Of a DNA stretch of 64,000 nt, positions 33,600-44,454 are shown one piece after another. This stretch comes from Bryum argenteum (lineage: Eukaryota > Streptophyta > Bryopsida > Bryales > Bryaceae). The notes beneath the pieces are model-generated. The model worked only from the letters and a program-made list of their open reading frames with translations. It was not told where the DNA came from and ran no database searches. The stretch is from assembly GCA_037043015.1 (NCBI GenBank), contig CM073321.1, forward strand, positions 42,366,420 through 42,430,419. Reading direction: 5' to 3'. The translations under genes were made by a program, and so were the position numbers. Numbering within the stretch: the stretch's first letter is position 1; each line of letters starts with the position of its first letter.

Positions 33600-34620
33600 G
33601 TATAATTCTTCTCGGCCTTGTTGAGTAACCTTAATGTGTATGCAATGGGCTGGTCGACCTTATCGGTCGGATTCTAGGCTAGCACTGCATCGACTGCTAT
33701 GTCGGACGCGTCGGTGTGAATATGGAACTCTAGGGACCAATAAACTCCAGTCAGGATGAGTGCCGACGTATACTTGTCCTTGATGGTGTGAAAGGCTACT
33801 TCATACTGAGTCGATCAGACAAACGGCTAATTCTTCCTCGTTAGTCGGGTGATGGGCTCCATGATCGCTGCATAGTTCTTAATGAGGCAGTGATTGAAGA
33901 CAGCCATGCTGTTAAATTCTTCGATGGCCTTGACATTGATGAGGGTCGGCATTTCAACTAGTGCATGAATCTTTTTAGGATCGGGAACTTGCCTTTCTTA
34001 CCAACAATGTATCCTAGGATGACAGTCACCTGTCGGTACAAAGATAATGCATTTTTTGAGGTTTGGACTTACTTCGTACTGCCAACTTTCTCGGACACTA
34101 GACGCAACTTTGGCAGGTGGGTCCACTTGTCGCTGTAGACACTCGAATCCTCAAGAAACAGCTTCAGGAAGTTGCCTAGGTATTCTTCGAAGATCCTGTT
34201 GACTATGCGCTGATATGTCGAGGTTGCATTTTTCAGGTCGAACGGCATGACGACCCATACATACGCTCCCTACTCGGTAATGAATGTCGTCTTTGGTCGG
34301 TCGAGTGGAAGACTTCATACCTGATGATAGCCAAAAAAACAATCCACGAATGAGTATGCCTCATACCCAATGCCTTTGTCGAGTACCTCATTTGTGAAGA
34401 GTAATGGGTACGGGTCTTTCTTGGTGGCAGCATTTAGTCGACAGAAGTCGACACAGATGCGTTGTTTGCCGTTCTTCTTGGGGACCACGACGATAGGTGA
34501 CAGCCTAGTTGCCTGGTCGACTGGTTCCATGAACCAGATAGTCAACAGTCGCTCCAGATCGTCTTTGACTGCCTCGGTGTAGTTGGAGTTTATACGATAT
34601 GTGGCCTGGTGACTGTGCAA
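33600..34620 (-). pseudogene. gypsy reverse transcriptase and RNase H
   Basis: RT blocks are LSPIVVVPKKNGKQRICVDF, RLNAATKKDPYPL, and SFVDCFFGYHQV (first catalytic Asp), then VVMPFDLKNATSTYQRI in another frame. The YxDD-type box reads FLEDS, so one Asp is changed. RNase H begins TDASDIAVDAVLA followed by TAG (33674-33676) exactly where Gln of the conserved VLAQ is expected, then NPTDKVDQPIAY and AEKNYTTIETEALA. It is inactive through several lesions. Confidence 0.8.
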
Positions 34621-35011
34621 TTTGGTCGGGTCCGATGGGTCGCAATGTGCTCTCGAATATCGCGTAAGTTATTGTAGGAAAACGCAAGCACGTCAATGTA
34701 CTGCTTGAACACGGACACTGCCCCGTGTTTGAGTGTCGGACTCAAATTGGCGTTCAACTTTAGCAGCTTTGGGTCCGTAGGCGTACCAACATTGACCAAG
34801 TTGAGTCATTCTTCCTCATTGTGGTTCCAGTCGACTATGTCCATGTACTAGAGTTTCTGCTGGATTGGTATCTCATCAATCGGCATCGACCCAAACGTAT
34901 GTGGAATGTCGGCATGTGGAGGTCGGGTCACCTCGGATGCAGGTAGCGCCTCGGTAGTCGGACTTGAGTGTCGAGCAGTCCAAAACCACCATTGTCACTA
35001 TGTAGGGAATG

Positions 35012-36345
35012 TGTCGCGACCCTAATTACTCCAACGTTTTTTTTCTTAGTCAGCCTTACTTGGTAGGAGAATCCCGGCTCACTTAGTTGGTAGCAACCGG
35101 CTACGACTTAGCTAACAATTGCATGTGGCCCACACACACAATGTAAGCACCATTCCAACTCAAGGTGTCCAACCCACCTTGACTCCATAACTCATTACCC
35201 GATACTCATTACCCGGAACTCCCACCAACACATGAGCGTGCCACTTGGTGGCAGAGGGTGGCCTTCCAAAAATGTCCAAGCTCCCAAGGGTGACACTAAT
35301 CACCCCTTGAGCTGACCACCCTTATCCATTGTCAACCTTCCCACTAGTCCCCTTCCACTCTTGTCTCTCACTCCATTTGGGACTCTGCCGGAAACCCTCC
35401 CAGAATCCCACATTAGTTTTCTCGGGGACTAGTTTGGAGCGGGACTCTTTCCAACCCAATGTTGCGGGATGCTCCAGAGCATCCCACAATGCCCAATGTG
35501 TGGGAGTGAGGCTTCTTTACCAAGCCTCACCCCTTGGAGCCACCCCGGCTCCTCATGGCACCATGTGCAAGTGAGGAGGGAGACCATCCCTCCTCATAGT
35601 ACTCTCTGGAGTCTTTGGTAGGCCCCCCCCCTCTTGTGTTGAGGAGCCTTCCGTGACACACTTTCTTTTTGGAAGACCACCTGTTTTTGCCTAAGCCTCA
35701 AAAACGGGCCGTAACTTTGTCTCGGGCTAACTTGTAGTTTAGTTACTCAAATGGGCCGTGCAAGCCCATTTTCAACATCTACTCTTTGAGTAGATGTCAA
35801 TAGATTCTTCAATTGTCCCAATCAAAGCTTTCATGTGGGAGCTATGCTCCTCTGAACATTTGGGAGTCCCGGGAGGCAGCAGTCCCGTAGTCCAAAAGTC
35901 CGGATGCTTTGGTGAGCCATATCTCCGAAAGCATTGCTTTGCTCCTCATGAGCCTTTAGTTAGCATTTTGGAATGCTCTTGTCCATAGCTTTCCAATAAC
36001 ATGCAACATGCCATCATCCATTGAGAACGGCAAATTGAGTCTCGAAAGGCAACACTCCGGAATCCCGGAGTGTCCCAGAACGCGCTTTGGCTTTGAAGAG
36101 CCATATCTCATGACTTACAACTCCAAATTGCGCGTTCCTTAGACCCATGGGTGCGTACTTGAACAAGGTTTCCATCTATGGAAAGCACACCACCAAGTTC
36201 TTCCGGAGCACAACGCTTTTGCGTGCTGTTTGCTCGGGACTCTCTTTGGTTACGTCACCTTGTCGCTTGCCAAGCCTGGGACGTCACTCCCGAGGTCCTC
36301 TTGGCTCACCACGGTGTTCAGGCATCCTTTGGAAAGGATGTGACA
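35012..36345 (-). repeat. solo LTR, copy 4, inserted in gypsy pol
   Basis: 1334 bp from TGTCGCGACCC to GGATGTGACA, in the same orientation as copy 1. Flanks are GAATG and GGATG, a 5-bp target-site duplication with one change. On both sides lies the same minus-strand gypsy element: protease to the right, RT to the left. It therefore inserted after that element and then lost its internal part by LTR-LTR recombination. Confidence 0.8.
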
Positions 36346-36592
36346 GGATGCCATGGATGTGGTTCTGGACATCCCTCAGCAACCCCTTCGGCTTGGCTAG
36401 TGTGCCGTTGGCCATCTTGAGGTTAAAGGGTGCTAGAGAAGGCTTTGGAAGTCCCAGTCGTCGTCTTTCTTTCTCCGTAATGACATTTGCTCCAGTGCCA
36501 CCGTCGATTAGAGCATCGTTGACCATATTCTTGCCAACCGACACAAAAATGAGTGGTATGTGTAGGTCGACTGTGTCTGCTGCGGCTATCAT
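36346..36592 (-). pseudogene. gypsy aspartic protease fragment
   Basis: HIPLIFVSVGKNMVNDALID followed by GGTGANVITEKERRRLGL gives the retropepsin pattern LID-(S/G)-G-(A/T)-x-x-N-V/I. The catalytic Asp is retained. Active-site-like, but cut off at 36345 by the LTR. Confidence 0.7.
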
Positions 36593-37649
36593 TATGCACT
36601 ACGACAGACTACTACACTATATGACTGGCGTTTATGACTGCGCAGGGTCACAAAACTAAAAATATGAGTACAATGGGTCTATCATCATATGACGCGCGCG
36701 GTGACAAGGTCTAGTAGATACCGACAAGTCGCTTCGGACAGCTTGTCATATGAATAAATACGCCTTGAAACGTATACTTAGGGCCAATGTACGTGCAACG
36801 TCAGCGTTTCTACTCGCATTTTGACCCACCTATTGACCACGACTTTTCTTGACCTGCCCCGGTGGAGTTCAAATTCCAACGTGGCATGTCACTATGGCAA
36901 GTCACAATTTTAGCTGATGTGGATTATGACTCTATTGAGTTGTATTTTGCTGACATGGCAGCGCCGCGTGGAATATGGCTGCTCATAATATGGTGGAATA
37001 TGACTCCATGGAGTTATATTGTGTGTAATAATGTTCGTCATGATATTTAGGCTAACGTGGAATATGACTTTTTTTAGTCGTATTTGAGCCAATTAAAACC
37101 CTTTGGTTCGGGATTGATGTAACTTTCTGTACTCATGTCTCTAAGAACGTTAGTCGTATTTCAAGTTTTGAGCAAGAGACAGATGATTGGTTGTAGTCAC
37201 AATGTCGGTTTTGGTAACAACATATTTTTACTCACAGTATTTTTTGACACTCATATGACTCCAACCGCATAACATCATAGAGTCATATGGTGAGGCACAC
37301 GGAGCCCCATCACTAGGACTATGTACAAGCAAATGACGGCTTTGTGTTATATTCACATGACAGCGTTGTGTGATATTCTTATCACTCACAGTTGTAGACT
37401 ATAGTCATGTCGTCTTTAATTTTCATTACAGGCAATTATAGGCACGATGTAGTCATTTGCAATGGGGTGCATTACGTACAAAAAACATTGGACAATGTTG
37501 AATAATGCAGCAAAAGGCTCAATTTTGTATTTAGTCCTGAAATTCTACATACAATACCAATCTGCGTAGACAGTTGCAACACATTTACTATCTAGCATAA
37601 GTCAGCACTAATATTTTGAAGTTATTGAAAGTGTCTTACATATTATATA
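36593..37649. other. AT-rich intergenic with short local duplications
   Basis: At 36890-37080 the words GTGGAATATGACT and TATGACTC recur several times with variants. No coding sequence. Confidence 0.35.
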
Positions 37650-37988
37650 TTAGGCTGCCTTCAGCGCAGCTACGGGCCACTTCGTAATGGGGTTTAGGAC
37701 ATCTCTCAAGCGTTGCATTGGTGGATCATTCTCGTTGTTAGGCTCAAACAAATACAGGGTTCCCGATCTTAGTACAACCGATGAAATCAACACCGAGACA
37801 TTGCCCTTTTCAATCATCATGCCATGCATCGTGCCTCCTGCAAGGCTCACAATCGAGCCATGAGCAACCACTTTGTCAGTGGCCTTGTAATTATCGTCAA
37901 AATTCATGACGGCCACCTTTGAATGTGGTGCCAACGTAGCAGGTGCCACCTCCACCAACATCTCCTTGGCGCTAGATTGTTGTATCAA
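37650..37988 (-). pseudogene. transposon-associated protein fragment, DUF8039-like
   Basis: The frame has KATDKVVAHGSIVSLAGGTM, then VSVLISSVVLRSGTLYLFEP and VLNPITKWPVAAL. The pattern V-A-x-G-x-(I/V)-x-S-L...G...V.V..V.....L......ITKWP resembles the C-terminal DUF8039 domain of plant transposase-associated proteins. Other minus-strand frames upstream on that strand (38340-38576; 39171-39491 with GEVEKLKEDSK; 39561-39752) could be further exons of the same gene. The call is from pattern memory only. Confidence 0.4.
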
Positions 37989-39170
37989 AAATTGAAAGGT
38001 CCACCATATTAATGACTATAGATCGCAACTAACCGTTTTGAAACACAAAAACAATGAATAGGATGGAAATGAAATGATGAGAGAGTTTGCATGGTTTCCA
38101 ATTATGGGGTATGAAGCGGTCATGGACCTACCGGAATCCGTGGTATCACAGCCAGGCGGATTTTCTCGCCCAAGTATTCCATGTCCTATGAGTTACGGGC
38201 TAAGGCCTCAAATGGCTCTATTACACGGCTGAGATAGTCGTCATTAGGCTCTAGCTTATGCGTTCTATCGTGGACAAATGAGGACATTCGACGGAGGAGA
38301 CTCATTCGTTGCGGTTGCATCGCAATCAAATTGAAGGCATCAAGACGCAATGGCTAATGACAATGGGACTGCGCTAAATAGATCATTGAGATCTCTTTTT
38401 GTACCGCTAAATTCCTCTCCCCACAAAAAACTCCACTCTATCTTTGTGGAGTTTCCCAAGAACTTAGCTACAAGCTCTAGTAGACTGTACTCAATAGGGG
38501 ACCGTATCCCCACATCAAAACGAGTACACAACATGGACAGGAAAGGCCCACAATTAATCCTTTTCTTGATTTTCACCTTATGGTCTTTATCAAATGTAGA
38601 CCACTAGATCTGCACCCCACTCTTGCCTATCGTGTAGTGGCCTGATGTCACATAATAGCCCCGAAAAGTTCAAAACGATCACCTTTCTACGCAAATTATC
38701 AGAAAGGCTTACCGGTGGACATTTCCCTCCGCCTCTAGCATTCTCTTCTTTGCAGCACTACTTCCTTTGTCTGCTCGCTTCTTCTTTAGTGCAAGCTCCT
38801 CCTGGCTCTCTTCGTCATCCTTTGAGCACCACATCAATACCATATGATCAAACAGTGATTTTCCACAAACAATGGTATTCCACAGCTGTTTATATAAGAG
38901 AACTATGTGATACGATGTTCCAGTGCATTTATGACTAATATGTGTTATACTTTGTGCAATCGTGACTACATGTCACATTATTGGTGTACATTACTGATGC
39001 TTGTGACATTCATATATTACTGATTTGTGTCACATTCCTTGGGTATATTACTGATTCGTGTCACATTCTCTAGGCATATCACTGAATTGTGTCACATTCC
39101 CTAGATATATGACGGATCCGTGTCACATACATTGGGTGACTGTATGACTGATCCTTCTCACAATCGTTCA

Positions 39171-39752
39171 TTACATAGCTTTTCTTTGTTGTAGAAAATC
39201 AACACTTATTCTACAAGCGAGTGCAAGGGTACCTTTTTCTTTCGCACTCGCGCTGCGCGTAGTACAACCTTTGGAGTCCTCCTTGAGCTTCTCAACCTCG
39301 CCCTTCCCCTTCTTCGGTGATTTCTTATCCTTCTTCATGTATACTTGGGTTGCAACGGGTTCTGAGATGCCGTCCGGATTTGCACTATCCTCAAAGTTGA
39401 TGGCAATGTTTGCACCAAGTTCCACCAATTTCACACATGCACCGCCCCCGGAATCACTGGACTTCATGGTAGCCTTCTCCTCCTGATACAAGATAGTGGA
39501 AAAAAGTGAGGAAAATATGCACTATGAATGATTCACTAACCATTTATTACCTTGTTTCACTCATTGAAGTAGATTTGGTGTGTGTTGAAGACATACGTGT
39601 GATGCTCCTTTAGCTACCTTGTGGCTGGTTACGTGGACTTCAGTGTTCTTGGCAGTTTTATTTCTGTTCCACACCGGGTCCATGATTTCCGTAGATACAA
39701 CTGGCAGTTTCACCGCTTTTGAGTGGGCCTCCTCCAATCCCGTGTGGCACAC
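39171..39752 (-). CDS. hypothetical Lys/Glu-rich exons upstream of the DUF8039-like fragment
   Basis: Two minus-strand open stretches (39752-39561 and 39491-39171) with a highly charged, basic composition (KKDKKSPKKGKGEVEKLKED). I do not recognise the protein. Shared strand and spacing suggest one transposon-associated gene with the fragment at 37650. Confidence 0.25.
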
Positions 39753-40155
39753 TTCTGAGGGTGAGGGTGTAGTATCTTTCTATCTGTAGAATCTTTGCAG
39801 GAATAAAGATATCGAGGATAATTGTAAGGGAGGCTACACTGTGCTAAGGAGGCGAAGGAGGACACGGAAGACGTCGATTAGGGTTCTGTGACTCGGGGCG
39901 AATGAGGTTGTTGAGGTAAGGTGGAGACTCTTGGAATGCAAGCTGCGGTTACTGTGATACTGCGGAGAATGTTGACGAAACAACGACATAGATTAGAGAT
40001 TGGGACGTTAGGTTTCGGGCCATGGCAACTGAGCAAACATAGTCATCAGGCAAAGAGGGAGAGAAAGAGATCAAGTGTAGGAGAGAGAAGTAGATTGGTT
40101 GTTGGCCTTTAATTTCATGCCACGGAATCTGAGTACATTGGAGGACCGTTGAACT

Positions 40156-40620
40156 CACTAGTAGAAAAAACGTGTTTTGGTGACCGGGAAATAAATGACT
40201 TGTGGCCCAAATGACTAAAAATTGACTAAATCCACTGATACAACTGAAGATTTTTTTTAAAAAATGGTCCTAGTCATTCGCTTGTCATTTACAAATGGCG
40301 AATGACTAGGACCATTTTTTAAATGGCGAAACTGTGGATGGAAATGAAATTCCTCCAAGTGAAAGAGATTTTGCAGTCATGAATACGACTGTGGATGGAA
40401 ATGAAATTGTGAATGACAAGCGAATGATGAGTCGTATTCATGAACTGTGGATGGAAATGAAATTCCTCCAAGTGACTGCAAAATCACTTTTTAAATTGCG
40501 AAGCTGTGGATGGAAATGAAATTCCTCCACTTTCATCTCTCAAGCGCTTTCAGACGTGGCCAGACGCAAGTGATTTTGCAGTCATGAATACGACTCATCA
40601 TCGGTCTGAGTGTGCTCTAT
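40156..40620 (+). repeat. CACTA-like terminus with foldback and tandem subterminal repeats
   Basis: Begins CACTAGTAGAAAAAACG, like a CACTA-element terminal repeat. A perfect 26-bp inverted repeat follows (40256-40281 with 40298-40323), with a 16-base loop. Next are four copies of CTGTGGATGGAAATGAAATT at 40332, 40389, 40445 and 40504 (spacing 57, 56 and 59), and inverted copies of a CAGTCATGAATACGACT word. Repeated subterminal motifs are where CACTA proteins bind. No partner terminus was found. Confidence 0.55.
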
Positions 40621-41900
40621 TTTTACAGCAAATTTATGGAATCCGACGTGGATTGTATACTTTGGATGCATAATTTTGAGAGGATACCTATATGTAGACT
40701 TGGATAAGTAGAAGTCATTTTGCAATCGTAAAGATGTTGTGAAAAATGGAACTGTTTTTTGGTATAATGCGTGGCTTCTGGCTTTTAATATTTAGTTTTT
40801 GTGTGTTTTCATCATTTTCTGACGTGGATATTTCTTAGTCACTCTGCACTCATTTCGGTAGGGAAATTTTTTTATTTGGATGAGTTGGCGAGAACTTTGA
40901 GTTCATTATTATCTAATCTGTATACTGTGCTAGCATAGACTCAAAGGAGTCTTTCTATATAAGTGTAGAATGAGTACATGGGTTTGTTTTTTGTGACGTA
41001 GATAAGTTGGAGTCATGCTATAGTCATTTTTTGACGAGAACCGTAGTTACCTTTATATTTTTTTCCCTATGTGGCTCTTGTATTTTGTTTTGTATTTCAT
41101 ATAATTGGAAATTATTATCTGACGTGGATGACTTCGTATCATTTTGTAGTCATTGTGTTATCAAGATTTTTTCTAAACAACAATTAGTGTCAGCAGAATG
41201 GTCATAAATTAGTGTGGTCGACCTTATCAAACCCTAACCCTAACTGCACCACATATTATATTCTGCACCACCTATCAGGCTCTCATTTTCTTTTACCATT
41301 TTTTGAAGTTTAGATTACTCTATCTCCTCTTAATATGAAGCTCTCTTTTTCTTGAGTTTTTTATTGAAATTCCTCTCTTTTCTTCATTACCTTGCACTTA
41401 TTGCCTCGGAAACGTAGAGGCGTGAGCGTAGAGCGGTGAGCGATGAGCGTAGAGCGGTGACGGAACAATTTTAACTATTTTATAACATTTTTTTTACAAA
41501 GTAAAGTACCCTATTACCACTTAATTTTGTACTTTACTGTTTTTAAATGTCTATTATTAGGGTTTAGGGTCCCTAATTTTGAGGTTTAGGGTCTTCTTTA
41601 AATGTAGGTCCCACCTCGCAGGAATATTTTATTTGCATTGTCTAGAAGATTTTATGTGATTATATTGAAATTAGGGCTCATGTCATCATATTGTTGAACG
41701 TGAGAATTGGATACAAGACTATTTAAAGGTTAAATTGAACATACGTTTAAGGTAATTCTAAAAATTGTTTTTGGGTTTAGGGTTTAGGGACAAATTAGGG
41801 CTGACGCCATCATGAAAATACAACAAAAATTCAACGAAAGCAAAGAACCCTAGAGATCCATACTACATCCTCGGATGCTGCCTCTTATGTAACGTGCCGC
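40621..41900. other. AT-rich stretch with telomere-like and short tandem motifs
   Basis: Contains ACCCTAACCCTAAC at about 41229-41243, TTTAGGGTTTAGGG-type words near 41560-41600 and 41776-41795, and a short GTAGAGCGGTGAGCG tandem at about 41416-41460. No coding sequence. Confidence 0.4.
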
Positions 41901-41995
41901 TTACAGGAGGCCGACGAGGGTCGAACCCGCACCTTCGCTATGCAAACATAATGTCTTCTCATCCACCTTGTGCAATTACATGCAGTGTTGACTTC
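41890..41995 (-). repeat. tRNA-derived (SINE-like) sequence with A- and B-box-like motifs
   Basis: On the minus strand TTGCACAAGGTGGATGAG resembles a pol III A box, and GCGGGTTCGACCCTCG contains a good B box, about 40 bases apart. The flanks do not close into a standard acceptor stem, so a SINE head or tRNA pseudogene is more likely than a working tRNA. Confidence 0.45.
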
Positions 41996-42229
41996 TAGGA
42001 TTCGTCACTTTTGCCGCGTGCACTTCACTCTGCAAATTCTTCTTGAGGGCGTAGCTCATGATTACAATTTGTGAACAACTCAATTTAAATTATTGAATAG
42101 TGCGCATGTTGTAAACGAATAATGATAAAGGAAAAATTATAAATGGTAAAAGGTTATATAATTCAATTTTCAGTAATAGAAACTGTCTCATTGTTTTATC
42201 TAATGACATAGAGGGTTTAAACATAACGA

Positions 42230-42325
42230 TGGCATACCGGAGGTCGGGGTTCAACCCCCAACGGGCTCATTTGAGCATCGCGTTGCGCACAAGGCAGCTA
42301 TCCTGAGCTAATAGGGAATAAAGAA
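42230..42325 (-). repeat. second tRNA-derived sequence
   Basis: On the minus strand TTAGCTCAGGATAGCTGCC fits an A box, and GGGGGTTGAACCCC is a T-arm-like hairpin containing a B box. No convincing acceptor stem was found. Confidence 0.45.
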
Positions 42326-42620
42326 ATGCCCCTACAGACATTGGCAAGTATAGCATAGCGATGGTCTATAAGAACTTGTATACGTTTTATAATTTTAAAT
42401 GTCATTTGAAATAGTAGGGTGTTACAAGTTAATCCAACATATAGATTGAGTACAGAATTCGACATTGAAATTGTTCAATACGGTTGAAGGTTTCGATATA
42501 TAGGGAACACACATATATGTAAATGTAAATCATATCAAAGTAATGACTAGTAGGGTAACGCAACTCATGAGAGTTGGCTCTACATAGTCAACTCTGAAAT
42601 AGTAAAAAAAAATAAACACA

Positions 42621-43913
42621 CTACAATGAAGGTGAAACATCATTAAAATGATGGTCACATTGATCTGCCTCTAAGTCAATGCACGTAAGCACACTAGCTC
42701 TAAAGCGACGGCGTGAAGTATCTGGTACAGGAGGAATTGGAGCCGCGTCGAAGGCTCGTGCAACATGCTCAGCATAGGAGGGTAGAACAAGTGTGGGAGG
42801 TAGGCTATTGAAGTGATGAGCGTTTCGGGTCAAGTATCTTGAGATGCCTGCATATCTAAAAATTCATAACCAGTCAATGCTCTGAATGTAGTAGGAGTAT
42901 GAATTCACAAAAAGTCATTGAATTGAATTGACTACACACCAATATAAGTGCGTGGCTTTTTTAGATACGGTACATCCAAGTCGTAATCGTCACCAGAGGC
43001 TGATTCCCCACTTTCTTCTTCCAACGGTTTAGGGTGTTTGAAGGTGGATAGGAGTCCCTTAAAAATCTCCTTATCTGCCTCAAAAGCAATGAGGTGTCGA
43101 TTGGAGCGTGCACATGCGATGATTGAAGCACTTGCACATTTAGAAATCCACATGAGTATTGAAAATATGAATTTGCGAACTACTTATAATTGGGAACTTA
43201 AAGGTTTACCTGTACTAGCGCTGAAGTCAAACACGATTCCCTCATCGTTCGTGAGGCAATCGACAAAGCACTACAAAAATGATGGATCCTTCTCACGTGA
43301 GCCGCGCCACGGCTTCCCGTTAGTGCGATAAGTAATGGAACCCGCGTCAGCAAAGTTACTGACCATGTCATCCTCGTCAGGTATGATGGCAACTCTTGCA
43401 TATGCTTGCACCACCTGTCGTATATTGAACATCTTCACAAAGTCCTTACGAGCATAGACCTTGATGGTAAAATTATGGGTCTGTAATAAGCAATTTGAAC
43501 TAAGAAAACGTAATGTTGAAATGAGAGAAAGATTAAATCAAGTGCAATAATCAAAGTGAACCTCTCTTGCGGTACTAGCGCCAGATTTAACCAAAGGAAG
43601 GGGGTTATAGGCCCACCACTCTCGCACAATCCGGAAATTGTAAGTACTAGCACGATCGTGCAGGATGCGGTCAATTTTGACGTCCTTGGGGTGCATAATA
43701 AGGATAGTCCCAAGGTCAATCAAATGGTATTAAGGCGAAGACAAACACAGACTCGAAGTAATACGAAGCACGTTTGTTCCAGACGAGAACTGTGAGCGGC
43801 GAGACACCAAGCACGGGCAAGTTCTCGGGAACGTCTGCAAAGATAAGGTCAATCGCAAGGTGTTTGGGCTTCTACTCCATCTTCTCGCAAGGATAGTCCC
43901 TACCCTTTCCAAT
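42621..43913 (-). pseudogene. beta-order DNA amino-methyltransferase domain (N4C/N6A type)
   Basis: In minus-strand order: AIDLIFADVPEN, where amino-methyltransferases have motif IV (D/N/S-PP-Y/F/W), then LTVLVWNKRA and GTILIMHPKDV, and after two introns PWRGSREKDPSFL, then GIVFDFSASTG and SIIACARSNRHLIAFEADKE, matching motif I (FxGxG) and the following acidic SAM-ribose residue. Motif IV before motif I is the beta arrangement of PF01555-type enzymes, which methylate the exocyclic amino group of C or A in DNA. DVPE in place of DPPY means even the unbroken ancestor may have been catalytically changed. Stops at 43872-43874 and 43271-43273. The C-terminal exon (PPTLVLPSYAEHVARAF) is of unknown role. 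Confidence 0.6.
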
Positions 43914-44110
43914 CTGTGGATTAGACACGAAGTAATTAGGAACCAAAAAACATGATAGAGTAACTTCAGTAAGAAAGCAATCCATAGTTAGAGAGGGATT
44001 TACCTTCTTGATGTGTTGAACCATAGCCTGAAAAGCGTCTACCCAGCCTGCACCCTTTGTAGATTGCTCAACCAAGGCGGTCGTGTCTCCTTTCTCAAGG
44101 AACATAAGGA

Positions 44111-44454
44111 CAAGGTTGTCATATTGGGTGTGTTGAGGTAATCGGGCGGGCAAAACGGGCGTACGAGTTGTTCCGGACGGACGCGCGTGCCTGCCCACCT
44201 TGATTGTAGGGGGTGTGTAATTTTTCGTGGATAACAAACTTTGCAGTGAAAAGCGTGTTTGGCATTCCATGCGGCCCGTACACGGCGGCCAAGTAGCTAA
44301 GTTTTCACCTAAACCCTTGCCACGTCGTTGTTTTTTTACCTAAACTAAAAGTCAACAGCCATTGGACCCTATCGGGCGAGCCACAACTCAATCGGACGGA
44401 CAAGGCGGACGGACGGACGGGCGGGCGGTGTGCCCGCCCTGTATGACAACCTTG
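44111..44454. mobile_element. 344-bp MITE, copy B, in an exon with an 8-bp target-site duplication
   Basis: Perfect 13-bp terminal inverted repeats (CAAGGTTGTCATA / TATGACAACCTTG), flanked by CATAAGGA (44103-44110) and CATAGGGA (44455-44462), an 8-bp duplication with one change. Removing the element and one repeat restores an open minus-strand exon frame across the site. An 8-bp duplication suggests the hAT superfamily; Mutator-like is possible. Confidence 0.85.

Larger units (their letters stand above)
32480..36592 (-). mobile_element. second Ty3/gypsy element, minus strand, split by a solo LTR
   Basis: On the minus strand the order is protease (36592-36346), [LTR insertion 36345-35012], spacer, reverse transcriptase (about 34620-34150), RNase H (about 33720-33600), integrase zinc region (33303-32956) and integrase core (32863-32579). 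This protease-RT-RH-IN order defines Ty3/gypsy. Each domain has stops, frameshifts or lost catalytic residues. Its own LTRs were not identified. Confidence 0.8.

Noticed and set aside
41880..41960. A functional tRNA gene
   Set aside because: A and B boxes are present but no acceptor or anticodon stem closes properly.
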